A model generated the notes under the pieces. That model worked only from the letters and a program-made list of their open reading frames with translations. It was not told the origin of the DNA and made no database searches. A DNA stretch of 46,091 bases from Hondaea fermentalgiana (Eukaryota; Sar; Bigyra; Thraustochytrida; Thraustochytriidae), in contig NPFB01000050.1 in NCBI GenBank assembly GCA_014084085.1, forward strand, positions 93,582 through 139,672, read 5' to 3'. Position 1 is the stretch's first letter. The number at the start of each line of letters is the position of its first letter. Positions 33,062 through 42,854 of this stretch are shown here, one piece after another. The translations under genes were made by a program, and so were the position numbers.

Positions 33062-36000
33062 TCAAGAGGCCTTGGGTCTGCAGAAAAGCACCCCCCAGAA
33101 CGATGGCAATCCTGACAGATAAGATTCTCCACCATGCACGCTAGGTGACGTGGGAGAACCCGAAGCATGCGGATTCGTGTGAGCGCGCGTTGAAAGTCCG
33201 CGACCCTTGGCGGAATGTGCACAAGCATTCGCGCGCGGTTTCAAGTCTTTGGTCAAATATGCGCGTAGCGGGACCTTGCGGATGCACGCGGCAGAAGAAG
33301 CACCATGTCGATCGAGCCAGGTATGATAAAAGTTTCGGGCGAGCTCGATAAAGACATCGAGGGCAACCAAGGACTCTGTCTCGTCGACGCGTGCCGCAGC
33401 AATGTGTAAGGGGGTGCGGAGATCGTAGTCTTGGGACTCGAGAATCTTGTTAATGGAACCGCTTGCAAAGGCGAGCTCCAAAAGACGTCGCACGACGCGG
33501 GTCGAGTGGAATTGCGCTGCAAGATGTAGTACGGACTGCGCCGATGCATTCGTGGCCTCGAGAGGGTCGTGGGCGGTTGGACTGCCCTTTGCCGGCTGGG
33601 TCCTTGAGGATGCACCCATGTCCGGTGTCGAGCGGTGTTTCCTGGACGTGAAGGAGGGCGAGTCGGAGTCAAAGGTCCGTAGCGATCGCCGCAACGTGCG
33701 CGTAAAGGCTCTATTCAGGGCATCAATGATTTGCAATACTTCGGGCTCGTGCATGACCGCATAGTCGTCCGTCTCCTCGGGACAGTCATCCGGTGTGCAG
33801 AGATTGAGTACGGCGTGCAAAGGGTACTCGAGAGATTTGCCATTACGCATGGTGGCACAATGTGGGTCATGGCGCAAGAGAACGCGAACCGCGCTGAGCT
33901 GAAGCGTTGCGCAAGCCAAATGGATTGGGTACTCACCCGTGATTTCATTGCAACGATAGAGTGCTTCTGGAGAGGCTTGGAGAATTGACTCGAGCACACA
34001 GAGGTCGGGCTGCGGCCGGCGGAGCTCGGCATGCAAAACATAGTCGCCCTCAAAGCAGTCAAGACGGCGATTCTGAATCTTGGCGCAAGCCGCCCGTGGA
34101 TTGTGCTGCACAAGCAACTCGATGATCCGTCTACGCGCGGCGCCATGCAGCTCATTGTCCACAAGGCGGAGGTCCGTCTCGTCAAACAAGAGATGCAATG
34201 CCGGCGTGCTTGGTGTACCCGACGAAAGGTTGGCGTCCTGCGAGGAGATGCCAGAGTCCATACGCCCCAGGGAAACCTCATCGCCTTTGGGAGTGTGCAT
34301 CGTGGGGTCATCGCTCGAAGTAAAAGTATGGGAGTCGGCCGGGGGCACAGTGGCATCCCCGAGCAGATCAATGCAGTCGCGCACGGCGTCTACATCGAGC
34401 GCGACCACAGCACGCGCAAGCTGAGCAAAGTGCTGGGCGAGCGAGGCATCAGAGGCGACACGCGGTCGGCGTGACCAGTTGCGGGAATGGTAATGGCTGC
34501 CGCTTCGTGGCTTTGAAAAGGAAGAATAAAGGTTTGCGTGGCCTTGGTCGAGGTCTGGACCAAGATCCAGACTAACGTCCATATCGACATCTGCATCAAA
34601 GTTCGAGTGCATGAACTGCTGATTCACCATGTGTCTGTGCTGTCGTTGCTGCATAGGAGAGGCAAAGTGGTCCATATGGAGCGAGTCAGCGCGTTCATGA
34701 CGCCGTGCACCGTCCAAAGGCGAATGATGCAGACCGGGCGAAAAGGAGAGCGATGCAGAGGCCGTCGAGGGCAGGGTCATTTTGGACGGCGTGAGAGCCG
34801 CAGGCAAACGAAGACGAAAGCTTTGATGCTTGAAGAGCTCTTGGTGACCGTCTTCTTGTCGTAGGTGAGAAGAGAGTGCCTGACTATGCTGCTTCTGCTT
34901 CTGCTGCTTTTGCTGTTCTTGCTCTCGCGCGAGCACCTGTTGCTTCAACTTTTGTTTTTGGAAAAGCTCCAGAGAGGCGGCTGAAGTCACGGAGGAGAGC
35001 AGCACGTCAATGCTGTCCTGACTAGCTTGCGAGAGCATGGCCATATTGCCCTTGACGCCGCCCGCCCCAGCAGCCACAAAGGCGCCCCGCGCCCCAGGTC
35101 CGCAAGTGTCGGAAGACTGGCTGTAGTGCAAGCCGCAGAACTGGCAGAGCGCGTCGACCCACTTTTCGCGTTCGTGGGCATCGTCGGCAGCAAGACGCAC
35201 CATGGGCTGGCCTCGCCGGATGATGCTAAGCCGAAATCGCTTGTGACGGCGATTGCCGGACTTTACAACGATGGAGTCCCGCGTGAGATCGATTTTGCCG
35301 TCGGGCCCTTGCGCGCGCGCTTCCTGCTCCGTTTTCGATTGGCGAAAGAAGATGAGATGGCCGCCTTCAAAGTACATAAAGTAGCGCGGCTTCCAGATCA
35401 TTCGAACATGATACCAGAGCCAGCCCGCAGTCTTGAGCGCGCCAAGCGTCTCGGTGCCGCTCCGCGCTCTGCTCTTGGGCGCGCCCGAAGCAGGTGACGG
35501 GGCAGCATCGGGCCTTGGCGGCGATTTCGCAACCGCCACTACTTCGGTACAGACGTTTGGAGACTCGTCATGACCGTCCACGGAGCGACGTAGAGCAATT
35601 TCTTGAATCTGAAGCTGTCCCGACTCGTTCAAGGTTTGGCCCATGCTGCCGTGCTCGTTGCTGGAGCAAGTTATTTGGCTCGGGCGCTCGTCGTGCTCGT
35701 GGTCTTCGTCAGCTACGAAAATGTCTACACACGTGGTCCCGGCCAGCGTACCACTGGCCAGGTCGTAGACTTTCACGGACTCTTGACGGTGCCCGCGTTG
35801 CGTGCGATCGAGGCGAACAGACTTGGTCCCTTGCAAGCGATTGTCCAATGCAACATCTACGTCAACTTTGATGGTTCCGTCACCGGCGGCGTCGCCGGCG
35901 TTGCCGGCGTCGTCTGTATAGAGTACGCAGCCCGCTCCAGGCGGGTCGCGTTTGGTCTCGTCGCCGGCGCTCGCGGAGCTCGCGCTCCGGAGTCTGTTGG

Positions 36001-36202
36001 AGCTGTGTGACGCGGAGAGAGGGGATGTCGTCGTTGACAACGATAATAACGAGGAGGAGGAGGACGGCTCCACCGCGAGACTGCGCTCGTCGCGCCGTCC
36101 ACGAGACGAGCTAAGGCTGACGCTGACGCTGAGTTTGTTTTTTGCGAAATCACTCCGCTCGTCGTCGTCGACAACGTGAGCGCAAACCTTTTGCGGGGCC
36201 AT
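33062..36202 (-). CDS. PH domain plus ankyrin-repeat protein
   Basis: 1,046 residues from the ATG at 36202, which has a strong GCGCCATGG context; the frame is open for 18 more codons upstream but without an ATG. Numbering from that ATG, residues about 1-250 are Ser-rich and charged. Residues about 258-354 are a PH domain: it opens GWLWYH, has KPRYFMYFEGG and ends with the conserved Trp in EKWVDALC. A Gln-rich, disordered middle with His/Met-rich stretches follows. Residues about 720-965 hold ankyrin repeats (YPIHLACA, YPLHAVLN, SVLHLAAQ, TPLHIAAA), with an insert of about 80 residues between the second and third. PH domains bind phosphoinositides or proteins, so a membrane-recruited scaffold is likely. 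There is no GAP or kinase domain, so it is not an ACAP-type ArfGAP. Confidence 0.85.
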   Translation of the reverse strand: MAPQKVCAHVVDDDERSDFAKNKLSVSVSLSSSRGRRDERSLAVEPSSSSSLLSLSTTTSPLSASHSSNRLRSASSASAGDETKRDPPGAGCVLYTDDAGNAGDAAGDGTIKVDVDVALDNRLQGTKSVRLDRTQRGHRQESVKVYDLASGTLAGTTCVDIFVADEDHEHDERPSQITCSSNEHGSMGQTLNESGQLQIQEIALRRSVDGHDESPNVCTEVVAVAKSPPRPDAAPSPASGAPKSRARSGTETLGALKTAGWLWYHVRMIWKPRYFMYFEGGHLIFFRQSKTEQEARAQGPDGKIDLTRDSIVVKSGNRRHKRFRLSIIRRGQPMVRLAADDAHEREKWVDALCQFCGLHYSQSSDTCGPGARGAFVAAGAGGVKGNMAMLSQASQDSIDVLLSSVTSAASLELFQKQKLKQQVLAREQEQQKQQKQKQHSQALSSHLRQEDGHQELFKHQSFRLRLPAALTPSKMTLPSTASASLSFSPGLHHSPLDGARRHERADSLHMDHFASPMQQRQHRHMVNQQFMHSNFDADVDMDVSLDLGPDLDQGHANLYSSFSKPRSGSHYHSRNWSRRPRVASDASLAQHFAQLARAVVALDVDAVRDCIDLLGDATVPPADSHTFTSSDDPTMHTPKGDEVSLGRMDSGISSQDANLSSGTPSTPALHLLFDETDLRLVDNELHGAARRRIIELLVQHNPRAACAKIQNRRLDCFEGDYVLHAELRRPQPDLCVLESILQASPEALYRCNEITGEYPIHLACATLQLSAVRVLLRHDPHCATMRNGKSLEYPLHAVLNLCTPDDCPEETDDYAVMHEPEVLQIIDALNRAFTRTLRRSLRTFDSDSPSFTSRKHRSTPDMGASSRTQPAKGSPTAHDPLEATNASAQSVLHLAAQFHSTRVVRRLLELAFASGSINKILESQDYDLRTPLHIAAARVDETESLVALDVFIELARNFYHTWLDRHGASSAACIRKVPLRAYLTKDLKPRANACAHSAKGRGLSTRAHTNPHASGSPTSPSVHGGESYLSGLPSFWGVLFCRPKAS

Positions 36203-37744
36203 GGCGCGTCCGCCTGCCACCGCTGCCGGCCCTCGCCTGTGTCCCCACCTCTCCAAAGAGATCTGCTGCCTCTCGCCTGCGAAGTGAATGAAATGAGATG
36301 GAATGAAATGCCTGCCAATGAGGCTGAGGTTGCTTGCGCCACACTTTCCCGGTCACAGCTCGACAATAGTTGCAGGTAGGCCGGCAGGCAGAGAGAAGCC
36401 CGGCGACGCCGGATGCCGTGTCGTCGGTTGAGGGTTTTGCGTGTCGTGCGCGCGTCGCCTCCTTCTTCTCCTTTACCCCAGCGCGCCACGCCACGCCTCG
36501 CCACGCCACTCAACGCAAGACGAGCCCGCTTTCGCTCTTCTTCCTCTGCTGCGCCGCCCGGCTCCTCCCTCCACGGGCCGACACCCTCCCGTCTTCGCGC
36601 TCGCGGTAGACGCTGGTCACGCCCCGCACCTAGCCAACCAGCTAGCTCGCTCTCTCCTCCTCTTGACCGCTCTCGACAATCTCGCCTCCTTCCACCGCGA
36701 TGAGCCTCTCCCGCCCTCCGCCCGCGCTGCGGCTGCTGCTTGCTCGCTCTGCTTGCGCTGCTCGCGGCCTCTGCCTGCCTCCGCTCCCGCACGGGCGGCC
36801 GCGGCGGGCTCTCTCTCTCCGCGCTTCAGCCTCGGAGGGAGAGCTCGGTGGGGCCCGTCGCTCTCTTTCTCCGCCTGGGCTTCGTTTCTTTGTCGCGCCG
36901 GCACACAGACACAGACAGGCAGGCAGGCAGCAGAGAGGGAGACGGAGGGCTGGCCAGCTAGGGCAAGGGCACCGGCGCGAGCACAGCACGGCGAGCTCGA
37001 GAGAGCGGCGCTGCTGCAGGTAAGGCAGAGACGGGAAGGAAGGAGGCAGCCAAGTGAGGCAGCGAGCGGCCTGCGAGGGGCCGCTCTTGCTCGGTTGTTG
37101 CTTGCTTGGTCGCTTGCTTGGTGGCTGGCTGGCTGGGTTGCCTGCTTGCTTGGGTGGCTGATGGCAGCGCCGAGGGCGATCCTTCGTCCGCGATCGAAGG
37201 CACGGGCGTCCTGGCCCTTGCGGTCGTTCGAGCGTCCAATCAACCACCAATCTTTCTTTCTTTCTTTCGTTCGTTCGTTCGTTCGTTCGTTGGTTGAACG
37301 CGAGCGCCTTCTTGATTGCGCTCACCCCTGCGTCGCGCGCACTCGCCACTGCGCGCGGACAGCCGCTTGCTTGCTCGCCTCCTCCTTCGCGCGGCGCGAG
37401 CGGCCTCTCCCCGCTCGCTCGCTCCCTTGCTCGGGCGCGAGCAGTGCGCTTGCGCGCTCGCTGCCGCCCTTGCTTCCTCCTCGCCTTCCTCCCAGGCCAA
37501 CGACCGCGCGGCCTCTCTCGCGCTCCGCCGCGCCGCGGCGTGCGCGGCAGGCAAGCTCGCACGCACGCACGCTCGCACGCACGCCAACGCAAGCCAGCCC
37601 ACGCAAGCAAGAAAGCGCTGCGCTGCTACGCTCCCCGCTCTGCTCTGCTTTGCTCTGCTTCGGCGCGGCCTTGTTTCAAATTCAAACCGATTCAAACCCG
37701 CCCTGCTCGCCGGCGCCCTATCTTGCCCTATCTTTTCTGTCTCG

Positions 37745-37835
37745 CCCTGCCTCTCCTGGCCCCGCGCCGCCGCGCCGCTCCTCGCCTCGCGCCGCCGCGC
37801 CTCGCCTCGCGCCGCCGCGCCGCGCCTCGCCTCGC
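37745..37835. repeat. CGCC/CTCG-rich tandem repeat
   Basis: Interleaved GCCGCCGCG and CCTCGCCTCG blocks repeat about three times at ~25-bp spacing; almost pure G/C. Confidence 0.7.
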
Positions 37836-38155
37836 GCGCGCCGCCTGCGCTGCGCCGCGCTGCGCTGCCGCACGCGTGCACGGGCGCCGCGGCAGCGGCT
37901 GGGCTGTAGCGGAGCTTGCTCGCTGCCGGTTTGAATTCTGCTCTGCTGCGATCGGATGGAGCGTGGAGGGATGGACGGTCGAGGGACGCGCGGGAGCGAG
38001 GGGAGGCGGCCGCGCGGCCGGCCGTCGTCTGCGCCCTCCCGCCGCGCTGCTGCTGTTCGTGGCGCGCTCGCGCTCTCGGACGCGGGACTCGTCCCGCACC
38101 GCCTCGCCTCGACCTGTCTCGAAGTGGGATTGCTTCGACCATGGCGAGGTGATAG

Positions 38156-38196
38156 TTGTTGTTGTTGTTGCTGTTGTTGTTGTTGTTGTTGGTTGG
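38156..38196. repeat. (GTT)n trinucleotide repeat
   Basis: About 13 GTT units with one GCT interruption, located about 615 bp upstream of the TPR-Aha1 start codon. Confidence 0.85.
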
Positions 38197-38809
38197 TGAT
38201 GTTGAAGTTACAGCAGCCTGGCAGCAGGGCCAAAATGATAAATAGGCTGCATGCGCCATTCTGAACTGTGCCGCCGCCTATAGCGCACTTGCGGCTGGCG
38301 CATTCTGCACTTGCCGCGGGACCGGCGAACGGTCGCCGGGTTTCGACTAGCCAACGTCTACAGCGCCGTAGCGGGATCATACTTCTTCTGGGACATCTCT
38401 CGTGCACGGTACAGCCCTTTTTCGCGTTCGAGAGCTGGCAAGTTCAGTCAAGGCGAGCGCAGGCAGGAAACCTGAGCAAGATGATCAGCGAAAACAGTTG
38501 GCTGCTGCCGCTCGCACGAGATAGACACCAACCTAACTAGCGCTGGAGCTACCTCATCCCTATCTCAGTCCCAGTCAGTCCGAACCACGAGGAGCTTTTT
38601 CAGGAAGAGACCTAAAAGAACGGCCGCGGCGCGGCAGAGCGTTGGACCGCTTCGCAGGTTTCCAGAAAAGCTTGGTGAGCGCATGTGCATTCTCGAATGA
38701 CAAACCCGAACGAGGGCGAAACTTGCGTGCGCGCGCGGCAGGGAAAAGCGACCAGAGTCGCGAGCTGGCCAAAGACCCAGAGGCGTGGCGCCGATTGACA
38801 CGCGCGACG

Positions 38810-40471
38810 ATGACCGAGGCAGAGAAGATCGCGGGCGCCGACTCGGAGGACGTCGCCAAGGACGAATCGATGCCGCCGACCAGCGAGAGCACCGTGGGCG
38901 TCTCCGAAGACGTCGAAGACGTCGAGGACGAACTGAGCGTGTCCAGCGAGAGCAGTGAAGACCGCGACGTGGAAAACTGGCCAGCGCAGGAACGACTCGC
39001 GCGCGCAGAGAGCTGCAAGGCGTCGGGAAACGAGTTCTTCAAAAAGAAGGAAAATGAAGAGGCCGTCAAGCTGTACGCCAAAGGGCTCAAGGTACTTGAA
39101 AAGCTGTGGAAGCTCGACGCCGAGGTACTCGACGAGGACGTGCGCGTGCAGTTGACAACCTTGACGGTGTCGCTGCGTTTGAACAGTGCCGTGGCCCAGA
39201 GTCGTGAGGAAAAATGGAAGGAGGCACGCTCTCTTGCGAGCAAGGCCATGGACGCGATTCGCTCCGCGCACGCGGCGCCAGTGGCCGAGGCGGAGGCGAA
39301 GAAGCATCTTGTCAAGGCGCTCTTTCGACGTGGTGTCGCGTATGCCCGCATGGGCGATCTTGACGAGGCCAAGGCGGATCTCGTGAGCCTGCTCAAGATG
39401 GACAGAACGAACAAGGAGGCCGTGCGCGAGTACAATGCCGTCAAGCAAAAGCTGGAAAAGGCCCGTGCCGACCAGCAGCAGCAATTCGCAGCCGCTTTCC
39501 AAAAAGCGTCGCAGTCCGGCGGCGTTTACGGAGATAAGGAGGCGGAGCGCAAGCGCGCGGCATTGCGCAAGATTGAGGAAGAGCGTAAACGGCGCGACGC
39601 GTGGAAAAAGGCCACCGAGGCAGATGGCTCGCAGGTTCCTTTCGAGGAATGGTGCAAGGCCGAGGACAAGCGCATCGAAGAGGATCGCAAGGCAAAGGAA
39701 GCTGCGGAAAAGGCGCAGCGCGAAAAGGAGGCCGAGGAGCGGCGTCAGCGTGCGCGCGAGGCTCGCGAAAAGCGCGAGGCCGAGGGCGACAGCGACGTGG
39801 AGCTCGATGAGGAGGACCGCAAGATCTTGGAAGAGACCCGGAAGAAGGGCTATTGCTACTTTCGCACGCAACGCTCGGCCGAGGACGAGCGTTTGCTGCA
39901 GCAAAACCAGGGTCCAGCACGTCTCAACTCGAGCACCGGCGAGTCTGCCTCTCCGAGTCCCAGCACTGCATCTGCTGATGCTGTCAAGCGGAGTACTTCG
40001 TCGACGTCTGCGTGGAATGCCAATGGAACGACGTGGGAGGAGCGCGACGTGTCCAAGGCGGCACAGCAGGGCCTGGAAGAGGCGCTCGGCACTGTGCGCG
40101 TCGAGACTGTCGTGGATGGACGCAAAGCGGTCGCCTTTGTGGACAAGGTGAGCAAGGTTGATGGTGACGCGCAGATTATTCTTGCGCGCGGCAAGCCTGC
40201 TGGTGTTTATGATATGTCTGCAAGTCTCTCTTGGAAAGCTACTTGCGAGGTGGGGCCTGATGGGGCCGAAGTGACGGAGGCTCGCGGTACCTTGAAGATG
40301 CCAGACATTGCCAATGGCGTCGACGCGCGTAATTATGATGTCTCGTGCACGACGAAGCGCGTTTTTGAGGAGCCGAACAAGGCCAGCCTCGATCCCTTGC
40401 TGCGGCTTTTGCGACGTGAAGTGTGCAAGGTGACTGCAACTTTTGTCGAGAATCTGCCTGATCGTGTCTAA
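38810..40471 (+). CDS. TPR plus Aha1 N-domain protein, putative Hsp90 co-chaperone
   Basis: 553 residues from the ATG at 38810; the frame is open upstream but has no earlier ATG. Residues 1-55 are acidic. Residues about 62-215 are three TPR units with the five-residue carboxylate clamp that grips the Hsp90/Hsp70 C-terminal EEVD tail: K70, N74, N125, K169 and R173. Residues about 225-345 are a charged helix rich in Lys/Glu/Arg. A GYCYF block follows at 347-351, then a Ser-rich linker. Residues about 402-551 match the Aha1 N-terminal domain, which binds the Hsp90 middle segment and stimulates its ATPase: WNANGTTWEERD at the start, VSKVDGDAQI, and the GTLKMPDIANGVDARNYDV block. The Aha1 C-terminal domain is absent. 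Role inferred: cytosolic Hsp90 ATPase regulator with two contact points. Confidence 0.85.
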   Translation: MTEAEKIAGADSEDVAKDESMPPTSESTVGVSEDVEDVEDELSVSSESSEDRDVENWPAQERLARAESCKASGNEFFKKKENEEAVKLYAKGLKVLEKLWKLDAEVLDEDVRVQLTTLTVSLRLNSAVAQSREEKWKEARSLASKAMDAIRSAHAAPVAEAEAKKHLVKALFRRGVAYARMGDLDEAKADLVSLLKMDRTNKEAVREYNAVKQKLEKARADQQQQFAAAFQKASQSGGVYGDKEAERKRAALRKIEEERKRRDAWKKATEADGSQVPFEEWCKAEDKRIEEDRKAKEAAEKAQREKEAEERRQRAREAREKREAEGDSDVELDEEDRKILEETRKKGYCYFRTQRSAEDERLLQQNQGPARLNSSTGESASPSPSTASADAVKRSTSSTSAWNANGTTWEERDVSKAAQQGLEEALGTVRVETVVDGRKAVAFVDKVSKVDGDAQIILARGKPAGVYDMSASLSWKATCEVGPDGAEVTEARGTLKMPDIANGVDARNYDVSCTTKRVFEEPNKASLDPLLRLLRREVCKVTATFVENLPDRV

Positions 40472-40845
40472 AAGCCCTTTTATTTTTCCTCTTTCTTTTA
40501 GTTTGTTCTTGCATCCCTCTGGGTGTCTGTGAGTCGGGCGAACTCGCGCAAGGCCATTGCCAATTTATCTTTCATGCTCGCTTGCACCAAAAAGTACTGA
40601 ATGTCCGCACCAAAAGAAATCTGGGCGCTGTCTTCTTTCGTGCAAGTCTGGCCGTATTTTACTTGCCATGGTTGCTTGGAGATTACTTGCTTGAAGGACT
40701 TTTTGCCAGAAGGAGATCATCTTAGTTCCTTGCCTGTGTAAAATAACTTTTCTTCTTTTGAATGGAACGAATGTAAAAGCGGCGCGTTGTTTTTTCTCGA
40801 TCAAAGTGCAATGGTCGACAAAGACAAGACATTGGGTTTAAAAAT
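40472..40845. other. 3' flank of the TPR-Aha1 gene
   Basis: AT-richer sequence with no gene. A T-rich stretch follows the stop codon directly. The first exact AATAAA on the plus strand is at about 40843, at the edge of the satellite and rather far for a signal. Confidence 0.4.
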
Positions 40846-41280
40846 AAATCTTGATGCGAAGGACAAGCAAAACATCATCGTTCGCAAGGACTTTAAGCGT
40901 AGGAACGATTTATCAACAGAAAAAGGGGTCTCATAATTCAAAAAGACAATTTTAATAACTCACAATGCGAGAAAATCGGATGTGAGGAGAGTTTTAAGAA
41001 CACCTCAAGGTTCGCAAGACAAACAAGACTTGATGCATAGGAAACGTGAAAATGAAGCCTCATAATCCACAAAGACAATCTTAACTCACAACGCGAGGAA
41101 ATCGATTAGAGGAGATGAATCCAATCTCACGGTTCTCAAGACAAACTTTGATGCGCAGGAAACGTATGGAAGGGACCTCACATTCAAAGAGACAATTTTG
41201 ATGTGAGGAGAGGTATACAACCAATCTCACGGTTGTCAAAACAACAAGTCTTGATGCGAGGAAAGGAAAAAACCTCATGG
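40846..41280. repeat. Degenerate AT-rich satellite, ~100-180-bp units
   Basis: The word TTGATGC recurs at about 40851, 41030, 41150 and 41251. Shared blocks between copies include CCTCATAATTCA/CCTCACATTCA, AAAGACAATTTT, GAGGAGA and AATCTCACGGTT. Unit length varies from about 100 to 180 bp. It lies between two convergent genes. No coding content. Confidence 0.7.
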
Positions 41281-41780
41281 TTCAGGTTCTGGCTAGCTAC
41301 AATACGGATAAGAAGAAGACTCAAAAGTTTTCGAGGCGCAAGCGGCGGCTTGGACGGAAAGCGGATGGTTCAAAAACAAAAACAAAAACAAAAACAGAGT
41401 CACGAGGGCGCGAGAAGGACTTTTCTCCCAAACTCGGCCGCGTCCCGTTCGATCGTGTTCCTTGTCGTCGTCTATTGAGTAGGTTCGTAGTACGTATCGT
41501 TCATTTTTTTCCCCGTGCAGCGCAACACGACGCCGCCAACGAGCTCTGTGGCCCATGACGCGTGTCTCATGAATGAATGAACTTGCTGGAGTGGACCGCA
41601 AATGGGCACGCAGAGCAGTAAAGGAGAAAAAAAGGACGGAGTTGCCGCAAATACTTGTGGCGGCGACCCTCGCCCATATGGTATGAGTGTCTGACTGTTT
41701 TGTCTCAGGATTGTGTTTGGAGGGAGGAGCACTGCGAGCTTCGTGCACGTGCTCATCATAGATAATCATGGGAAAAATCA
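41281..41780. other. 3' flank of the three-WW gene
   Basis: Unique sequence with an AAAAAC repeat near 41372-41396 and no recognisable gene. No exact AATAAA was found on the minus strand. Confidence 0.4.
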
Positions 41781-42854
41781 TCATCCTGCAAGCGGATGGG
41801 TGCGACGGGGCTCGCCGGTTTTCCTATTGTACCAGGTGAGCTTGCCCGTGTCCGGATCTCGGCTGCGAAGCCAATAGTTCTTACGCTCCGGGCCAAGGCT
41901 TGCTGGCCTCGTCCAGGTCGTCTCGCGGGTCTGCTTGTGAAACCAATAGGTACGGCGCGTGGTGGGATCGAGCACGCGCGTCCACTGACGGGCTGCGTCA
42001 GCGGCTGCCGCGGCGGCAGCGGCCTCGGCGCTGGCGGCGGAAGCGGAGGCCTCGGCCTGCTGCGCGTCGGCTACGACGGTGGCGGCGGGCGTGGCGCCCG
42101 GGATGGCGCGTGCGGCGGCGGCTTGCAGAGCCTGCTGGCGAGCGAGGGCGTTTTGCGCCTGCTCGAGCGGATTTCTCGATTCGCTCGAGAAGCGCTGGCG
42201 CTTGAGCTGCGACGCGACGCCCGAGGCGGCGCGCTTGCGGCCCTCGTTCATCATCGTCGCCGACGAAGACGCGGAGGCCGACGTGGTGGTTGTCCTTGTG
42301 TCGGCGTCGGTGGTGCGTGCGCGTGTGCGCTTCGCGGTCGATTTGAGATTTGCAGCCCCGGTCTTTACTTGGGCATCCGCAGTTGCAGAAGTAGGGGCTT
42401 CACCTTTTTTCGCTCCTCCTTGATGGTCTGCTGCTTTGGTTGACGCCGCAGCGGAGGCTGGCTTCTCATACGCCGTCTCGCCTGTGCTGCTGTTGAACCA
42501 GTACGTCCGCTTCGTCTCCGGCTCGACGAGCTCTGACCAGGCGCTGGGGCTCTCCTGCAGCGCGGGTGCACCGTTGACGGCCGCGTCGCTGGCGGCCCTC
42601 CTGGCTACTGCTTCGCCGTCGTCCTTGGCCTCGTCTGCAGCAGCAGCACTGGCGGTGGCGGCTTGCGGTGCACGCTTTGCCGGGAACTGTGGCGTGTGGC
42701 GTGTCGCGGCGAAGACGCCCTCCTTGCGCGTCTTGAAGCCCGGCTGGTCGGCGGCGGTCCTCTTGAAGGCCTTCCAGTCGCGTTGGCCGTCGCTCTCGCG
42801 CACGCCCTTGCTGGTCACAGCCTCCACCTTGCTCAAGGCCTCCATGGATGCCAT
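41781..42854 (-). CDS. Three-WW-domain protein
   Basis: 357 residues from the ATG at 42854 (MASMEALSK); the frame is open further upstream but without an ATG. WW1 is at about 104-136 (AWSELV, TYWFN), with the second Trp replaced by Tyr (AYEKP). WW2 at about 288-320 is canonical (QWTRV, TYWFH, TWTRP). WW3 at about 326-355 (YWLRSRDP, TWYN) lacks the second Trp, ends in RRTHP and runs almost to the C-terminus. Between WW1 and WW2 is a low-complexity segment with Lys/Arg-rich clusters (KRTRART, then GRKRAASG) and Ala-rich helix, which could direct it to the nucleus. WW2-WW3 spacing is short, as in tandem WW pairs of splicing factors such as Prp40 or FNBP4-type proteins. No FF domain is present, so the function is open. 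Confidence 0.8.
   Translation of the reverse strand: MASMEALSKVEAVTSKGVRESDGQRDWKAFKRTAADQPGFKTRKEGVFAATRHTPQFPAKRAPQAATASAAAADEAKDDGEAVARRAASDAAVNGAPALQESPSAWSELVEPETKRTYWFNSSTGETAYEKPASAAASTKAADHQGGAKKGEAPTSATADAQVKTGAANLKSTAKRTRARTTDADTRTTTTSASASSSATMMNEGRKRAASGVASQLKRQRFSSESRNPLEQAQNALARQQALQAAAARAIPGATPAATVVADAQQAEASASAASAEAAAAAAAADAARQWTRVLDPTTRRTYWFHKQTRETTWTRPASLGPERKNYWLRSRDPDTGKLTWYNRKTGEPRRTHPLAG

Larger units (their letters stand above)
36203..38809. other. Divergent GC-rich 5' interval (PH-ankyrin / TPR-Aha1)
   Basis: About 2.6 kb without a supported gene; it must hold the promoters of both flanking genes. It contains (TTTC)n passing into (GTTC)n at 37253-37291, CGCC/CTCG-rich repeats and a (GTT)n run. 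A donor-like CAG followed by GTAAGG at 37020 and an acceptor-like CTTTTTCAG ending at about 38612, with a CTAAC word near 38535, could bound an intron in the TPR-Aha1 leader. From about 38260 the sequence becomes less repetitive, as expected near a transcribed leader. Confidence 0.5.

Noticed and set aside
33062..36202. ArfGAP (ACAP/ASAP-type) identity for the PH-ankyrin protein
   Set aside because: No CxxC zinc-finger ArfGAP module lies between the PH domain and the ankyrin repeats.
38642..38809. N-terminal extension of the TPR-Aha1 protein
   Set aside because: The open frame upstream of 38810 contains no ATG, so it is treated as leader sequence.
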